The notes beneath the pieces were generated by a model. It did no database searches. It worked only from the letters and a program-made list of their open reading frames with translations, and was not told the origin of the DNA. The position numbers were made by a program, and so were the translations under genes. Of a stretch of DNA of 64,000 bases, positions 25,001 through 37,559 are shown piece by piece; the stretch's first letter is position 1; each line of letters opens with the position of its first letter. The DNA is from Macropodus opercularis (taxonomy: Eukaryota > Chordata > Actinopteri > Anabantiformes > Osphronemidae). Location: NCBI GenBank assembly GCA_030770545.1, contig CM061091.1:3044501-3108500 (forward strand), in the 5' to 3' direction.

Positions 25001-25224
25001 CTCCTCCCAGCCTGGCAGCTGTTTGTCTGGGATGGGAGTCCATTTTGGAGCACCTTCTCCTTCTTAACCACACTGCTCCTTTTGGCTGGCAGCCTGCGCG
25101 TCGCAGCAGAGCTGCCGGCAGTTTTTGGTGGATCTGCTTGGACATCTGGCTCCAAGTCTCTGCTGCTCCTGACGCTCTCACCCTCATCCTGATCCATGAA
25201 GACTTCTCCTGAGTCCAACACCAT
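22061..25224 (-). CDS. matcap1: Microtubule-associated tyrosine carboxypeptidase 1 (KIAA0895L family)
   Basis: MATCAP removes the C-terminal tyrosine of alpha-tubulin. Exons in transcript order: 25224-24487, 24404-24261, 23908-23776, 23359-23054, 22745-22648, 22222-22061; 1581 nt, 526 residues. The start MVLDSG matches what I recall of KIAA0895L. Residues 1 to about 195 are a low-complexity basic/Ser/Pro region with a conserved MRRSEST island. The catalytic domain follows, with LVALRPLN, the zinc motif HEIGTH (two His ligands and the catalytic Glu), then HYLRGVNN and NPTEEGLASLHS, which supplies a further Glu ligand. The HEIG/TH codons are split by a phase-1 intron between 23776 and 23359. 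The tail ends in LQQLLP. Convergent with csnk2a2. A noncoding exon lies upstream near 26.3-26.45 kb. Confidence 0.94.
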
Positions 25225-26297
25225 CACCACCGCTGCTATGCCTCAGAAACTGGTCCAGTGCACTATGATGAAGAACATCTCATTTCCCATCCCTGAGATG
25301 CTTGGGGGGGGTCAAACAGCGAGGGAGCTGCCTATCTGTGGGACAAACAACAGATTCATCTCAGCTGTAAAATCTTCACTACGCTGATTTGTTTTCTGAT
25401 TTACTGTCAATGAACCTTAACAAGAGGCAAGAAAAAAACAACATTTTGCCAGATTTCCTGCTCAAACTAATAAAGATGCCGTGCACTGACCTCAGAGATT
25501 CGATTAAGCCACACGTCCGAAAAACATGTCTGAGCTGCAGCAGGTTATTAAGAATAACTTACCTGCATCTGTACATAACTGACGTGAATTCTACGTAATT
25601 AAGCCCACATCCCCTGACGGGCGGCAGCCTGCTGCAGCCTGGGGAGCAGGGCCCGACCCAGCAGGGTTCAGATTACACTGCGGCTGTCAGACTCACTGAG
25701 GCTACTGCCTGCTGGTTAACTAAACGCATGCTCACACTTTCTTAAACTTTTCTTTTGCATCTGCTCTCGTCTGCCTTCTGACGCACAAAGGTCATGGCGC
25801 TAAACACAATGGCCCCATGTAAACTGCGATAAAGGCAATTTAGAACGACGCAGAGGTAAAGAAACCCAGACCTGACCTTCTACAGGTTACTGCGATGACA
25901 GCAAACGCACAACTTAACACCAAACTGTCTGCAGCGCGTGACAGGGGCCCAACAACTGGTCTCCCGCCCCAGGTCTCACTGGGAGGTTAATCTGGCCGTG
26001 GATTAGAGCAGTGAATAAGAAGTGGAGCAGGTCAGAGACGCGAGGACTGTCTCTGTGTGTGACACGGAACAAAGCCCCATCACAAGTCACCACCCAGGGC
26101 GCTAACATTGAACTACTTGGGATGAAAACACGCTAATTCACAGGGTTTTTTTATTCCCCGAATAGTCGAGAGCAAACCACAGCTGAGAAAACAACAGTGC
26201 AGGTTTGCCTGGACCCGTCCTTAAAACAGAACCACTGAGGGCATCCTCACGTTTTCCTGCCTGGAGCTCAGTAACTCCCCAAAACACGCTGACCTAC

Positions 26298-26560
26298 CAG
26301 CGAGGACGTCGCCTCTTCATCCACTCCCGCCTTGTTGTTGTTACGTTATTCCCAGGAAATGTTGTTTTTCCTTCCCTTCGCGGGCAGAATGGAGGCGATG
26401 TCTGGATAGCGGTGCACAGAGCCGGGCCCGAGGCGGCTTCCTGAGCCGGCCAGGAAGCGGCGGTCGAGTTGGAAGATATGACGCCATGAGTACGTAGCTC
26501 GCGCATGACGCTCGCGCGTGACGCTCTCTGCGTCCGTACGTACAGGAGGAGGGCGCGACC
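26298..26560 (-). promoter_or_regulatory. matcap1 promoter and probable noncoding first exon
   Basis: A CpG-rich patch at the 5' side of matcap1 on the minus strand. A likely first-exon donor reads GTAGGT (complement of 26292-26297), splicing to an acceptor just upstream of the start-codon exon (CCCACAG, around 25340). Two TGACGCTC words lie 13 bp apart at about 26506-26526 (CRE/ATF half-site-like). No TATA box seen. Confidence 0.45.
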
Positions 26561-28650
26561 CCCTTAGGATGGACGTCCTACCACATTAAAAGCCGCCCGT
26601 CGAGTATTTTCATTCAAATATTATATGATTATATATTATATTAATTTACAAATACTATTAAAGATAAAGAAACATCAAACCCATCGATGCTATTCCCCCA
26701 TAATGTACTGAAACATGAGAGAGAAATTAAGTGCTTTTTTGTTGATGAGATTATTAATTCAATAAACCTTTTATTTAGGATATAATTTATATGATGATTT
26801 TTTACTAAACATATTATTAGTGGTGTAATATATAAACAGTCGTAGGCAGGTTTCTATCTGAACTCACGTGGTTGTGTTTCCTCACATGCAAATGTTCCTT
26901 TACATACAGCATTTGAATATACAGCAAGTTTTCATATATTCATGTAACGTAACAACTCTGACCAATTTCTAATAAAGGAAGATGGGATAAGAACCAAACA
27001 GAGAGGACCACGTAAAACACATTTCTGTCAGATTAGTTGTATTTGGAGACACCTGTCGTCGTGGGTCCTTATGAGCGAAGGAGGAGCAATGGACACAGTC
27101 TAATATACAGTAAGTGCTTCTTGGTCTACAGCTGACGTGTGCTTGTAATGTTCAGCTTTTTTGGAATAGCATAATCTGGTCAGTCATCACACACTTAATC
27201 AAAAAGCGAGATCCATGTGAGTCAGGTGAACATGAGCGTGTGCACCTGTATTCAACCTCGGGTTGTGTCCCAACAGAGATGGCGTAAGGGTTCATGGTTG
27301 GCTGCCCGACTCGTCTCGCCTCATGCTCCAGAGTTTCAGAGCAGGACGATCGCACACAATGTTGTTTGTGGTAAAGTTTCAGAACGTCCTGGTGTTCACT
27401 GAACAGCATTCACTAAATATAATGTAATCAACCTTTAGTAGGACTCAAGCTTTAGTGAGGAAATTGAATTCTGCACATTTGCAGTCATGCGTTATGGGCA
27501 TGTTGACGCATGACCAGTCAGTATCTACTGGCTACTAGAATTTCCTGTTAGTAATTGATCCTTAATGGTTGTTTGTTCTCAAATCAGCAGATTCTTTCCC
27601 ATCGCAATGAGACATAAAATACAATAAATTAAAGCTACATTAGTGACACAGGTTTAGGCCAAGGCACAACAAAGATGGCGTGGTGCCAAAGTCCACGCAT
27701 ATCTTAACATTCATTGTTTAACTGTAAGATAAGGACAGTATATATATGATAATAATGTTACAACAGTTTGTTCTTTGTCAGGTTAACGATTACATGTCCT
27801 GTGTTCTTGTAGGTTTGGATGCAGTTTTAAACATGTCTTCGTCAGTGTGAGGTGTGTGTTTCCAGAGTTTCCAGAGAGAGAAAAATCCTTTTCATTCATA
27901 TTGAAAGCAATGGAAGAAAATAATGCCTAGCTCCCTTGAACCTGAGAGTTACCTTTGTTGAGATAATACTTTTACAGACAATAGTCTTGTGGAACAGAGG
28001 TTTCGTGAGCTGTGAACTTACAGGGTAGCGCCGATAATTCTCAGTTTAAACTCAGTTTGCACATTTCTATTCAGACCGGTTTTCGTTTTTGAGTTTCTCT
28101 AAGCTCCCCTATGCTTTCATGTTGTTCAAAAGTTTTGTTTTCCGCATTTCAGTACCAAGGTGTTGCGTAAACAAGAGTCAGCAGAATTATCTGACGGCAC
28201 TTTTCTCAGGTCGCTCTCTCAGCTCTAATGTACATTAGCTTAAATCCACAGGTGTCCATGTTTACTGAAGGTTTTTATGCTCTATAACACAAAGTGAACA
28301 TTGTTTATCTATGTGCCTTTGTGTATTTTCAGACTAGGTGTGTAGGTGCGTAGGTGTTTGTTTAAGTGAATGCTGTGTCTTATAAGGCATTATAGATTTT
28401 TATTGTCCTGTGTTCCACTCCTTTGTCCATGTCTGATGGAGAAATGTCTTTAAACCACACGAATAACAAACAGTACTTGTTCAGGACAAATATCCATTAT
28501 TTACTTGGATAATAGGAACTTCTGTTAAAAACAATTCTCACGATACGCTCAGATCCTTAAATCTACTAGTGAGTTACACCTCAGTTGCATTAACGCACAC
28601 CTGTGTCATTTAGAAGAGCTGCTCCCAACGCCTCTGGAGATTTTTCATCT
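26560..28650. other. Spacer between matcap1 and the B3GALT2-like gene
   Basis: AT-rich, about 2.1 kb. No exon, RNA gene or recognisable transposon on either strand. Open frames here are short and without family resemblance. Confidence 0.5.
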
Positions 28651-28953
28651 GTTGAGGGGGGGCAAACAGCTCGGCAGAAGGAGGAGCAAACACAGGTGTG
28701 GCTTCCCATGAAGGTAAGGACAGCAATGAGCCACATTTACTAGAGCCACTCACAGTGCAACTACCGCGTACGGAGGCTCAGGATACAGAGACAACATTTG
28801 GATTAATCGTCGTAATGTTGTGCTTCTGACTGTACTAAATGCATTTAAATCCCTGGTCCTGTTTTGAATCTCCAGTGGAACGACATGTTATAATCTTTTT
28901 ATCTCATCATATCCTCAAGGACCAAAGTCTACACCTACAGACAGAGTTACATC

Positions 28954-30376
28954 ATGCTCAGCAGGTCTGAGGAAGGTCAATGGTATGTTAAGTCTTTCAT
29001 TTACTCGTGAAGCGTTGATCAAAGCAGGGGAATAAGACGTAAAGTTGCTGTTTGTTGGGTTTTTTTTTTATTGTGAACTGTCACCTAAAACCGCATTTAA
29101 AGTGTTACAAACAGACAAGAACCTCCGTGCTGGCAAAAGCCATTTATAGGAAAATGAAAATGATTTGAGATTAATGAGATGAATGTAGTTGTTCACTGAC
29201 GTGTCTCCTCTCAGTCAGGGAAGAGCTGATTTCCATGTGGCAGAAAGCAAGAGATTGGGTATTTGGTCGCGAGGTCGCTGCCTTTTCTTCATTTTGATTT
29301 TAGCAGCAGTTCTGCTTTTTTACAACACTGACATGAAGACGGTCAACCCTAAATGGTGGAATCCTTTTAGTCCACATGCAACCGCTCCGAGCACGAATGT
29401 CAGCAGCATCGGCGCGACAGAACCAACTGCCGCTGGGATTCATTTCAGCTCATCTGCATTGCCTCAAACTGCACATACCACATCAACACAAGCGACAGAA
29501 AACACAACAGTGCCACCGATACTGGTTCCGTACACATCTCCAGGACCGTACTTAGTGGAATACCCCCACGACTATCACTTTATTATAAATGAGCCGCACA
29601 AATGTGAGGAGCAGAAGCCTTTTGTGGTTCTGATGGTTCCTGTGGCGCCCAGCAACAGGCTGCATCGCGACATCGTTCGCAACTCCTGGGGGGGTGAACC
29701 ACTGATCCTGGGCAAAGTGGTGAAGCTGTTCTTCGTGGTGGGACGTCACAGTGGTGACGGAGCAGAGGCCGTTCAAGAGCTGCTGCTGCAGGAGAGCAAA
29801 GAGCATCAGGATGTGATCCAGAGCGACTTCACGGACTGCTACAAGAACCTGACCATCAAGACCATGGTGATGCTGGAGTGGCTGGACTCCTACTGCTCCA
29901 GTGCTTCTTACGCCATGAAGGTCGATTCAGACACGTTTCTAAACGGGCACAATCTTGTCAATATGCTGTTAACAGCTCCCAAGGAAAACTATATGACCGG
30001 ACTTGTGGCGGTACAAGCTGCTGTCCGGCGGGATCCGGCCTCGAAGTGGTACGTACCTATGGATCTGTACCCTAACATGCATTACCCACGTTATGCTTTG
30101 GGTGTGGGATACGTTCTGTCGTTGGACCTTCCTAAGAAACTTGTGGAGGCATCCAAACATGTTAAAGCTCTTTACATTGAAGATGTGTACTTGGGCTTGT
30201 GTATGGAATACTTGGGCATCCCCCGCACCGACCCGCCGAAATGGGGTTATTTCAATGTCTTTCCTGTGCCATACAGTCGCTGCGCTTACTCCAGAATAAT
30301 AGTCACCACAACTAAAGTCAACACTGACCGTATGGAGACCTGGAAGGACTTTCAAAGACCTGGGCCCTACTGCTGA
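28954..30376 (+). CDS. Beta-1,3-galactosyltransferase 2-like (GT31 family)
   Basis: Golgi type II glycosyltransferase of the GT31 family, probably transferring galactose or GlcNAc in beta-1,3 linkage. Coding exons 28954-28982 and 29215-30376; 396 residues. A leader exon ends near 28711 (CATGAAG/GTAAGG), and the ATG exon begins about 28920. It has a short cytosolic tail, a membrane anchor (CLFFILILAAVLLFY, about residues 30-45), a Ser/Thr-rich stem to about residue 125, then the catalytic domain. GT31 motifs: RDIVRNSWG; VIQSDFTDCYKNLTIKT; YAMKVDSDTFLN with the metal-binding DSD; and IEDVYLGLCMEYLGI. Fish carry several B3GALT2-like copies, so I give no symbol. The first splice is phase 2, creating a Cys codon at the junction. 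B3GNT9, which is on 16q in humans, is an alternative but its sequence fits less well. Confidence 0.88.
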
Positions 30377-32499
30377 TCTGGATTATCAAAGCCAAAGTGT
30401 GATGTGTGTCATCACACACATCACACAAAGAAGAAACTGTGCTTCAAATAAGTACATTAATGCAGAAGTTTTTGCCTCCCAGCATTTTGAATTTATATTT
30501 TGTCAAATTAAGTCTGAAGACTTCTGCTTTTGCTGGTTGACTGTCAATAACAGCACACATAAGAAAATGATATGCTAGTAATATGTAAAATGTTTGAAGT
30601 TCCAGAGAAAAGGAAGTAAGACCTAAAGGTTCAAATTTACATTCAATCAATGACACCAAAATTTGAAAGCGGAGCTAAAACTAAGAGTGTCAAGCCTTTA
30701 AAACTCTGTGTTATAAAATATATAAATTTGTTTTTGTTTCAGCTTTTCATGTTACATTTTTCACGTAATCAGGTTTATTATGAGTTTCTCAATCTTGAGA
30801 TCAGATTCACTGAAACATAAAGATGGGACACTATCCCCCTGCTGGGTTATACCCATTTTAGGAGAAACCAATTGAGTCACATCAGAAAAGCTTGAGGCCT
30901 TTGAGGTTCTTAATTTCTGCACCACCGTCTCCGTCCTTCCATGCACCGTTGGTAAGGAAACTAAACAGCCTGCATTTGAGCGTTTTGCTATAAATACAAG
31001 TCGTTGTCTGTCTGTCACAGCCGGTGACAGAGAAGTAAAACGAGTCACTGCACAGTTCATAGGAACATTAAACGTGGATGATTGATAGTGTTGAAACTGC
31101 AGCTCAAAGCAAACGGGTTATTTACAGTAAATATAGAGAACTTTGAGTATCTTGGATATTTGTTTAACATGATCTATAGATATGCAACATAAACATTTTA
31201 TTTTATTTCACAGTGTTATTATTAGGGTAAGTTACAGTTGAATGAAGACAAACAAAAACATTTCTGGTGTAATTTAGAGAAATAGCTTTTCTGTGTAAGA
31301 AAGCTGCATAAACACTTTCAGAACCTGCGAAGCTTGATGTGAATGTTTGATTAATGGCAGAAAATATATAAAGAGCCGTTTGAAGGACAGCCTTCATATA
31401 AAACAGGAAGTTCCAACCATAGACTGAGATGTAAAAAGCCTCAAGGTTAACATTTAACTGAGCACTTTGCACTTTGCTTGAGCCATTGAATTTGAAATGG
31501 CAGCATCAACGATTCACTAGGACACGAAGTTTTTTGCCATTAGTCAATTAGACTCTGCATCCATTTTTGAATTTTGTGTTTATTTTCAGTTAGTGTGTGG
31601 ATGTAAAATAACAAACAAATCTAAAATCTAATTACATTTGATCTAAATGTTGGACAGCACACAACAAGCATTGCTTACAGTACATTGATATGGAAAAGAA
31701 TAAAGTGAAATTTCTCGGAGCACACAAGGATGTACGATAACAACGCAAAGGCAACAGCTATGTTCAGAGAGTAGTCAGAATGTGTGTCACAGGCAAAGAC
31801 AACCACAGGGACAGTGTTTCAGACAAGTCAAGCAGCAGCTCAAGAGTCACTACGTTTTTCAGTAATTCTGCTAAAGACAGACTATACTATATTCTATATC
31901 TATGCATGTCCATTACCACACAACAGAAAAAATACAGGCAAAATCAAGACACGCTAGGAAACTTTTATGTTGGCCTCTTGGGGCAAAGCACTGCAGACTC
32001 TCCTCTACAGTGCATTTACATCAATATAAACAAAAAACATAATCAGTGTTTTAGAACTGGATAAAGCACTAAACAAGTTCCCTTGCTCATTTATTTCAGG
32101 GTCTTTCAGGGACAATGATCTAACATCAAAGTCCACAATAAAGAACATGGAGGCAGTTTCCTAATTTTTGCCTCCAGAAGAGCAGAATTATAGTTACGAG
32201 AAACATTATTGATGCTAAATGGCTCACGTGAGTTAGTGAAGGTATCAGTCCGTATACTTCATCACACACAATAGTAATAATAATGATCTTATATCCAGTT
32301 TTACGACCTGAATTCTAATTTCTCTAAGGACTTCACAAATTTTAAAGCACCAGTGTGGAGTTCAAACTCAAACTTTCTGTCACTTTGGGTTCCTAGAATG
32401 TGATTAAAGCCATAAAACAACAGGCTAAGTGACGTATAGAAATATATTCCTTTAAACACAAGCTGCATGATAGCACATCAGCTCTCATTTTTACTTTGG
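30377..32499. other. Spacer: B3GALT2-like 3' UTR and il17c 3' UTR (convergent)
   Basis: The two flanking genes converge here. TTTATT at 32090-32095 (AATAAA on the - strand) could end il17c about 400 bp past its stop. No further coding exon seen. The longest frames are AT-rich and unlike any family I know. Confidence 0.45.
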
Positions 32500-33679
32500 T
32501 CATTTCATGTAGTTAGGTTTAACACAGGTGCAGGCCACGGGGACTTCAATATAATCCTCCTTAACCACAAACCGTTTGGGGTCAGATGGACATGGAGTCT
32601 TCTTCAGGACCTTCAGCTCAGAAAGCACTGGCACAGAGTTGTAGTCCCCGTTTTCACGCCTCCCAATGATGCAACCTGCACAAAGACACTTTGCGAAGCT
32701 GATCGTTTGAGGAATCCTGTTGACGTCATGGTTGAACCTGAAAGAGACAAAGAGCAGAACATAAGTGACTCACAAAAGATAAAGTGAGTGAATCAGAATG
32801 AGGAGGAGAGGAGATCGGACGGATGGACGACACGGACAGACGTGAGCACACACAGCGTCCTTTAAACACCAAAGCTGCTGCTGATCATAAAGAGCATCCA
32901 AGGATCCTGATCTCAGTATTATCCAGTTCAAAATGGCAAGTAGAGAGGTGGCAGGAGCCTCAAAGCCGAAAAGTCTGGTACACGTATGTTAGCTTTCTGT
33001 AGCAATCTAACATCCATAGGCTGCACAGATAAAGACAGTTCCCTGGGTCTTGCATCCCCAGTGACGTGGACCTTGGTCTGGAGAGGGAGCTCAACCAAGA
33101 GGCCACACTATCGGTTAACCACTCACACCAACCCTCACCTATGGCGGTGAGCTTTCAGCAGTGATCAAAGCGCACATCTAACGCGTCTTCGGGAGGGTTT
33201 TCTTGTTTAAACTGAATGGGCGTGACGGGGCGCGCCTGGAATCCAAGTGTGCCACGGCCATGGAAACGCTGCACATCGCTGCGGTAGTTTCTTGGGGGTC
33301 CCGCTGAGGTCTTAGAGGCCTTAGAGGTTCCCTTGTACTTACTGGTACGTCCACGGGGATAGAGAGCGTTTGCGCACGTGACCGCGCATGTCTCTCGCCG
33401 CTTGTGCGCACGAACGCGCGTCCGGCTCTAGGATTTTGGAGGTCAGCGTCTGGTTCCAGTATTTATAGAACTTATCAGTGCGATTTCCCAGCCTATCGTT
33501 GCTGATACACCTGCCGGCGGCAGAGGTAAACAAAGAGGCCCGGACGTTGAGGAGCAGCAGCATCAGCGAGATCTGAAAACAGTGAAGGAATAAGACGAGA
33601 TGCAAAGTAATGTGATCTGAGCAAAGTGCCCCCTGTGGCTCAGGGTTAGTTTTACCACCTGAAGCACGGTCCCTGTCAT
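32500..33679 (-). CDS. il17c: Interleukin-17C-like cytokine
   Basis: Secreted IL-17 family cytokine; IL-17C is an epithelial signal acting through IL-17RA/RE. Exons in transcript order: 33679-33659, 33572-33343, 32737-32500; 489 nt, 162 residues. The first exon encodes only seven residues (MTGTVLQ), joining in phase 0 to a hydrophobic stretch ISLMLLLLNVRA: together a signal peptide of about 20-25 residues. Family landmarks: RSLSPWTYQFNHDVNRIP across the exon 2/3 junction (compare RSISPWRY in IL17C), AKCLCAGC, KKTPC, and a terminal IEVPVACTCVKP. The cysteine pattern fits the IL-17 cystine-knot fold. The CLCAGC and VPV.CTCV motifs fit IL17C better than IL17A/F. A TATA element lies just upstream. 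Confidence 0.92.
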
Positions 33680-33728
33680 CTTGGACCCGGGTAGGTCTGA
33701 CTGTTCCCGGCGGTTTCATGTCTGCCTG

Positions 33729-33786
33729 TATATATACACAGAAGTGATGGATGGAGCCCGTAGTTTAAATGGGAAACTGCGTTTCC
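33729..33786 (-). promoter_or_regulatory. il17c core promoter: TATA element and palindrome
   Basis: On the minus strand, about 50 bp upstream of the start codon, TATATATA covers 33729-33736. Another 36 bp upstream is a perfect 15-bp inverted repeat, GGAAAC-TGC-GTTTCC (33772-33786), and a TGACATCA word (about 33844) lies further upstream. The arrangement suits an inducible cytokine promoter. The factor that binds the palindrome is unknown. Confidence 0.55.
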
Positions 33787-33799
33787 TGCGGTGGAGGCG

Positions 33800-36260
33800 C
33801 ACAAACCGGACCCCGCCCTTCGCACCGCATGGGCGGCGATTTCTGACATCATTCTCCAGCGTTTGTTGTTTTACGTCACACACTGCGCACGTGTTTATCC
33901 CACTAGAGTCGCTTTGTCTGGCAGCTTTGTTGTTTTAATGCTAATAATAGAAAATGATGCAATTTTTACCTTTTTGAACATGCTTGGATAGTTTTTTTTA
34001 TCCTTCATGTTTTTGCAAACCTAATAAAAACGTGATCGAATAATAATTAATTTCCCTTTTGCCCTTTCACAGCAGGTTTGTTTTTGTTTTTTAGTAGACT
34101 ACATAGATACTTGTACTTCATTTTCTAGTAAATTCAAATTTTGTCATGATATCACTGTTTACTTTAGTAACCTGCCTTTATTGGGGTTGGTCAAACATTA
34201 TCATCAGTTATTTCCACTGACATTCAAACATTACTCTAACCTCCCTGAATTAAATCACAAATGTTATGGACCTTTTATTTGCTTTGATATCTTTAAATTC
34301 ACAGGACCAGACTCCAGATGGTGGAGTGTTTAGTGCTGAAGGGTAGAAGGTGTTTGTGAGTGGTCCAAATATTTTAGTCATGTTGCAGAAGTTATTCCAC
34401 ATTCCTGAGACATTGCGTTAATTTAATTGGTGACTAATTTCTGGCCTTTCATCTGTGTGAGAAATATGTTCACTGTTGTTTGACAGCTGTGTTGAGCTTT
34501 GCTGTGTCCATGGTGCTGGGCAGTGTAAGCAATTTATATATACTTTTTTAATTTATAAACACACATTTTTTTCACATCTAATATTAAAGGCAAAAAAACA
34601 ACATATAATATACACACAAAACAAAAAAACTGGTAAAACACATCTATGTGGTTATAGCAGCAGTAGGAGGCAGAAAACACATGAACAAACGCTGCCTTCA
34701 TTATGTTTTGAACATTCTGAAAGTCTGGTGTTTGAGGCTGAACCTATCAAGTCTGAGGCGCGGCAGCAGTACAAACTTCAACTACTCTGCATTGAGAAAA
34801 GCCATAATCGTTTTATACATTTACCGTCCTGCTGCCGGTCTTCTAGGAGCCTGACTGCAAGCAATGGGACAAGTGCTCATATCTCAGCCATATCTATTTT
34901 TGTTTTTATTTTGTGTTATATGACAAAGTTTTGCTTTGTCATATGACTTTCAGTTGTACTTTCACAATTTCTCTGTGTCTGTGTTAGCAACGATGGAGAC
35001 AAAATGAAACAAAACCACAGCCAACAAAGCTTCTCTCTTAGAAACAGCAGATAAGCCGCATGTTGCCACAGAAACAGACCACCCCTCCGTATATCACAGG
35101 CTATAAAGTCTGAGCAGCCTGTTTTTAGAAATGCAGACATGGCTTTTGCACTTTTGCGCTGTTTCCTGGTTTTGGGTTGAATTATCAACTGGTCAAACGT
35201 GACCCACTAAGTAATTTATCAGCAGTATCTGTAGAATTGATTTGGTTTTTGATTTGGTTCGTGATTGCAAGCAGTCGGTTAAATGTTGAACTTTTTGCTG
35301 TGTTGAGCTCTCAGGACTAGAAGTATTAAACAAATATGAATAACTTAATAGTAACAAAATATTGTTACTGTAAGAATGAAGTGTGTGGAAACTCTTACTC
35401 TAGTTTCCATTTTTATTTATGAAGCCACTTCTATAAAGATTAAGTGTAGTTATTGAGGCTTGTTCTCCATCTTCCAAACCAACCTAATACGTAAACATTA
35501 AAGTTTCATACCAATGTTTACATGTCATTGGTTTGTTTAACATATTCATTTAGTGTGTTGGCATGTTAATGATTACTCATCTCTACTAACCACTGACTCT
35601 AGATGAAGCTAATGTGCTGATCAACTGCAAGTGGTCAACCCTGACTAATGACTCATTCGAAACAGCAAACAAGATTGAGATTGTATGACTCACATGCACC
35701 TGGAAATGAAATGCTGGGTTTGAAATGGCTTTTTCTGCTTACATTTCCATCTTGTAGTTCAGTTGATTTAACACATTTTAATTGATTGTCATGTCATTAA
35801 CATGGCATATGTGGGAATTTATTTGACCTAGAAATCATTTGTCTGGTGTCTAGAAGCTGACTGACGCAGTCACAGCTACTCGTGTCCTGATGCGTCTGTC
35901 ACCCTTAATGCAACAACGACATATTGTTGTTCACAACTGTGTGATGCAAATATGTGACTTGGTTTGCTTATCTCAGACAATAGCCACCTCTTCATGCATT
36001 TTTGTAGACTCTGCCCCTTCCTTTCAGGATAAAACTCTCCCTTATGTTGTAAGAGCAAAAATATTTCCAGTGGTGTCGCTGCAAACTCTAAATATTGTCT
36101 TGTGACCTTGGAAACAAGGTTTTGTCTCCCTCACGTTGTGCCTCTGTTTCCTTCCAAGCTGTCCCTGCATTTTGTGTAACACATTAAATTCATGGCATGT
36201 AATAGCATGACCTCACAGGTTTACAGAGAAGATCCAAAATGTCTCGCACAGAAAGAAAGC
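33800..36260. other. Spacer upstream of il17c
   Basis: AT-rich, about 2.4 kb, with no coding exon recognised. One clear hairpin occurs: ATATGACAAAG-TTTTG-CTTTGTCATAT at 34918-34944 (11-bp perfect stem, 5-nt loop). Confidence 0.5.
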
Positions 36261-36263
36261 ACA

Positions 36264-36265
36264 AT

Positions 36266-36296
<31 letters not shown>

Positions 36297-36299
36297 TAA
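36264..36299. repeat. (AAC)n microsatellite
   Basis: A run of about ten AAC/CAA triplets, ending in AATAAACATAAC. Simple-sequence repeat with no evident function. Confidence 0.9.
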
Positions 36300-36423
36300 A
36301 CATAACAAAGGGAGCAGTGTAAGAGAGCATCTTTACAATGTGGTGCTCAGACCATAAGTGAAAACTATCAGTAATCTGTACTTTTCCCGTTCGGAGGAGA
36401 AGCACTCCCTTTCTTCATTTCCT

Positions 36424-36553
36424 GTCCCTGGTTTTGGTCTGTTCCTGAAGAGACTTGAGCGCAGTCTCCTGTTCCCGACTACGCTGCAGCATCGCACTAG
36501 TCGCTGCTCCAGGAATAGGCATCGACATCTTTGAAACACTGTAAGTCTCATTA
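36424..36553 (-). other. Unresolved possible terminal coding exon
   Basis: On the minus strand, a polypyrimidine tract of CCTTCC repeats leads to an acceptor (CTTACAG) at about 36548-36554. An open frame follows with MSMPIPGAATS, then a Gln/Glu/Lys-rich helical stretch (MLQRSREQETALKSLQEQ), and a stop near 36424. Composition and ending look like a small protein C-terminus, but I do not recognise a family, found no partner exon upstream, and see no AATAAA just downstream. The opposite strand has a donor-like GTAAGT at the same place, so even the strand is uncertain. Confidence 0.2.
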
Positions 36554-36599
36554 AGGAAGGAGGAAGGAAGGAGGATAGAAACATTACACGGTAGCTAAT

Positions 36600-37559
36600 T
36601 GACTGACTGACTAACAGGTTTCTTTCTGGTTTTAGTATATCGCAGATGATCAGCTGGAGAGTGAACCTTGTGCCCGCTCCCTCGTGCACCCTGACAATGG
36701 CTGAAGTTGAGGAGATGGGAAAGAGTCCGGGGGAAACCAAAAGATGAGGGCGACTAGAGGCAAGGCGGGGGGACAAATGGCTTGAAGGAGAACAGAATCA
36801 GATGCCGCAGGATTTACAGACAAAGGTTTGAGCAATAGATGGATGAAGGCACGTGCAAGCTCTGTGGATGTGAATACACATTGGCTGGATTTTGATAGTT
36901 TAGATGAACAAACAAACAAACAGACGCAGCAGCTCCTCCATGTCACTGTGCTGAGTTGTGCTGTGCCTGATGCCCTCGTCTTGCAACAGTTTTGGGTTTT
37001 GCCGAAGGAATCTAGTGGAAAGTAATACAGCTTTGTGTGTTCGTACCTCAAGTTAATTTAAAAGCATTTTGGACTTCCAGAGAACCACGGTTGGAGGCTC
37101 ATGTATCACTGTCTGTGTGTTTCATTATCATCATCGTCACAAAAGGAGACACTGTTTTTTTCCTGTGTGGTTGCCAGGATCCAGTCTGGAAACACTTGGA
37201 CTTGAAACCTGCAGCTCTGTCTGCTTTACAATGGCTAACAAATCCTTCAAAACAAATATATACAGGCAACAAAAAAATGACAGTACAACAGAGACACGTT
37301 ATATTTTGTCATAGTTCTACTGAAATGACTCACTGTCTTCCTGTTGGTTTTACAGTCCAGCCCTCAGGGGTTTGAGGGCTCCAGGCTTTCTTGTCTGTCT
37401 GGTGCTGTCACATTCTCCATGTGTGCTCTTACATTGCAATTAGTCGGTTCGTCGTCAGTGTTGTGTCCATGTTACTCTGTCACGTCAGGTTATTGAGTTC
37501 CTGCTGTTCATGTGCCTTGTAGTGATTAAGTGCTCCTGTGTAAAGTCAAGTCATGTTAT
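36600..37559. other. Spacer, nothing definite
   Basis: No gene identified. Minus-strand frames are open for up to about 130 codons (36650-37051), but their composition is not convincing and no family is recognisable. Confidence 0.4.

Noticed and set aside
34476..34946. 156-codon plus-strand frame
   Set aside because: AT-driven composition with Lys/Tyr/Ile runs; no family similarity.
36650..37051. 133-codon minus-strand frame and a short adjacent frame ending MEELLRLF
   Set aside because: Some coding-like stretches, but no consistent splice donors and no recognised family; left as spacer.
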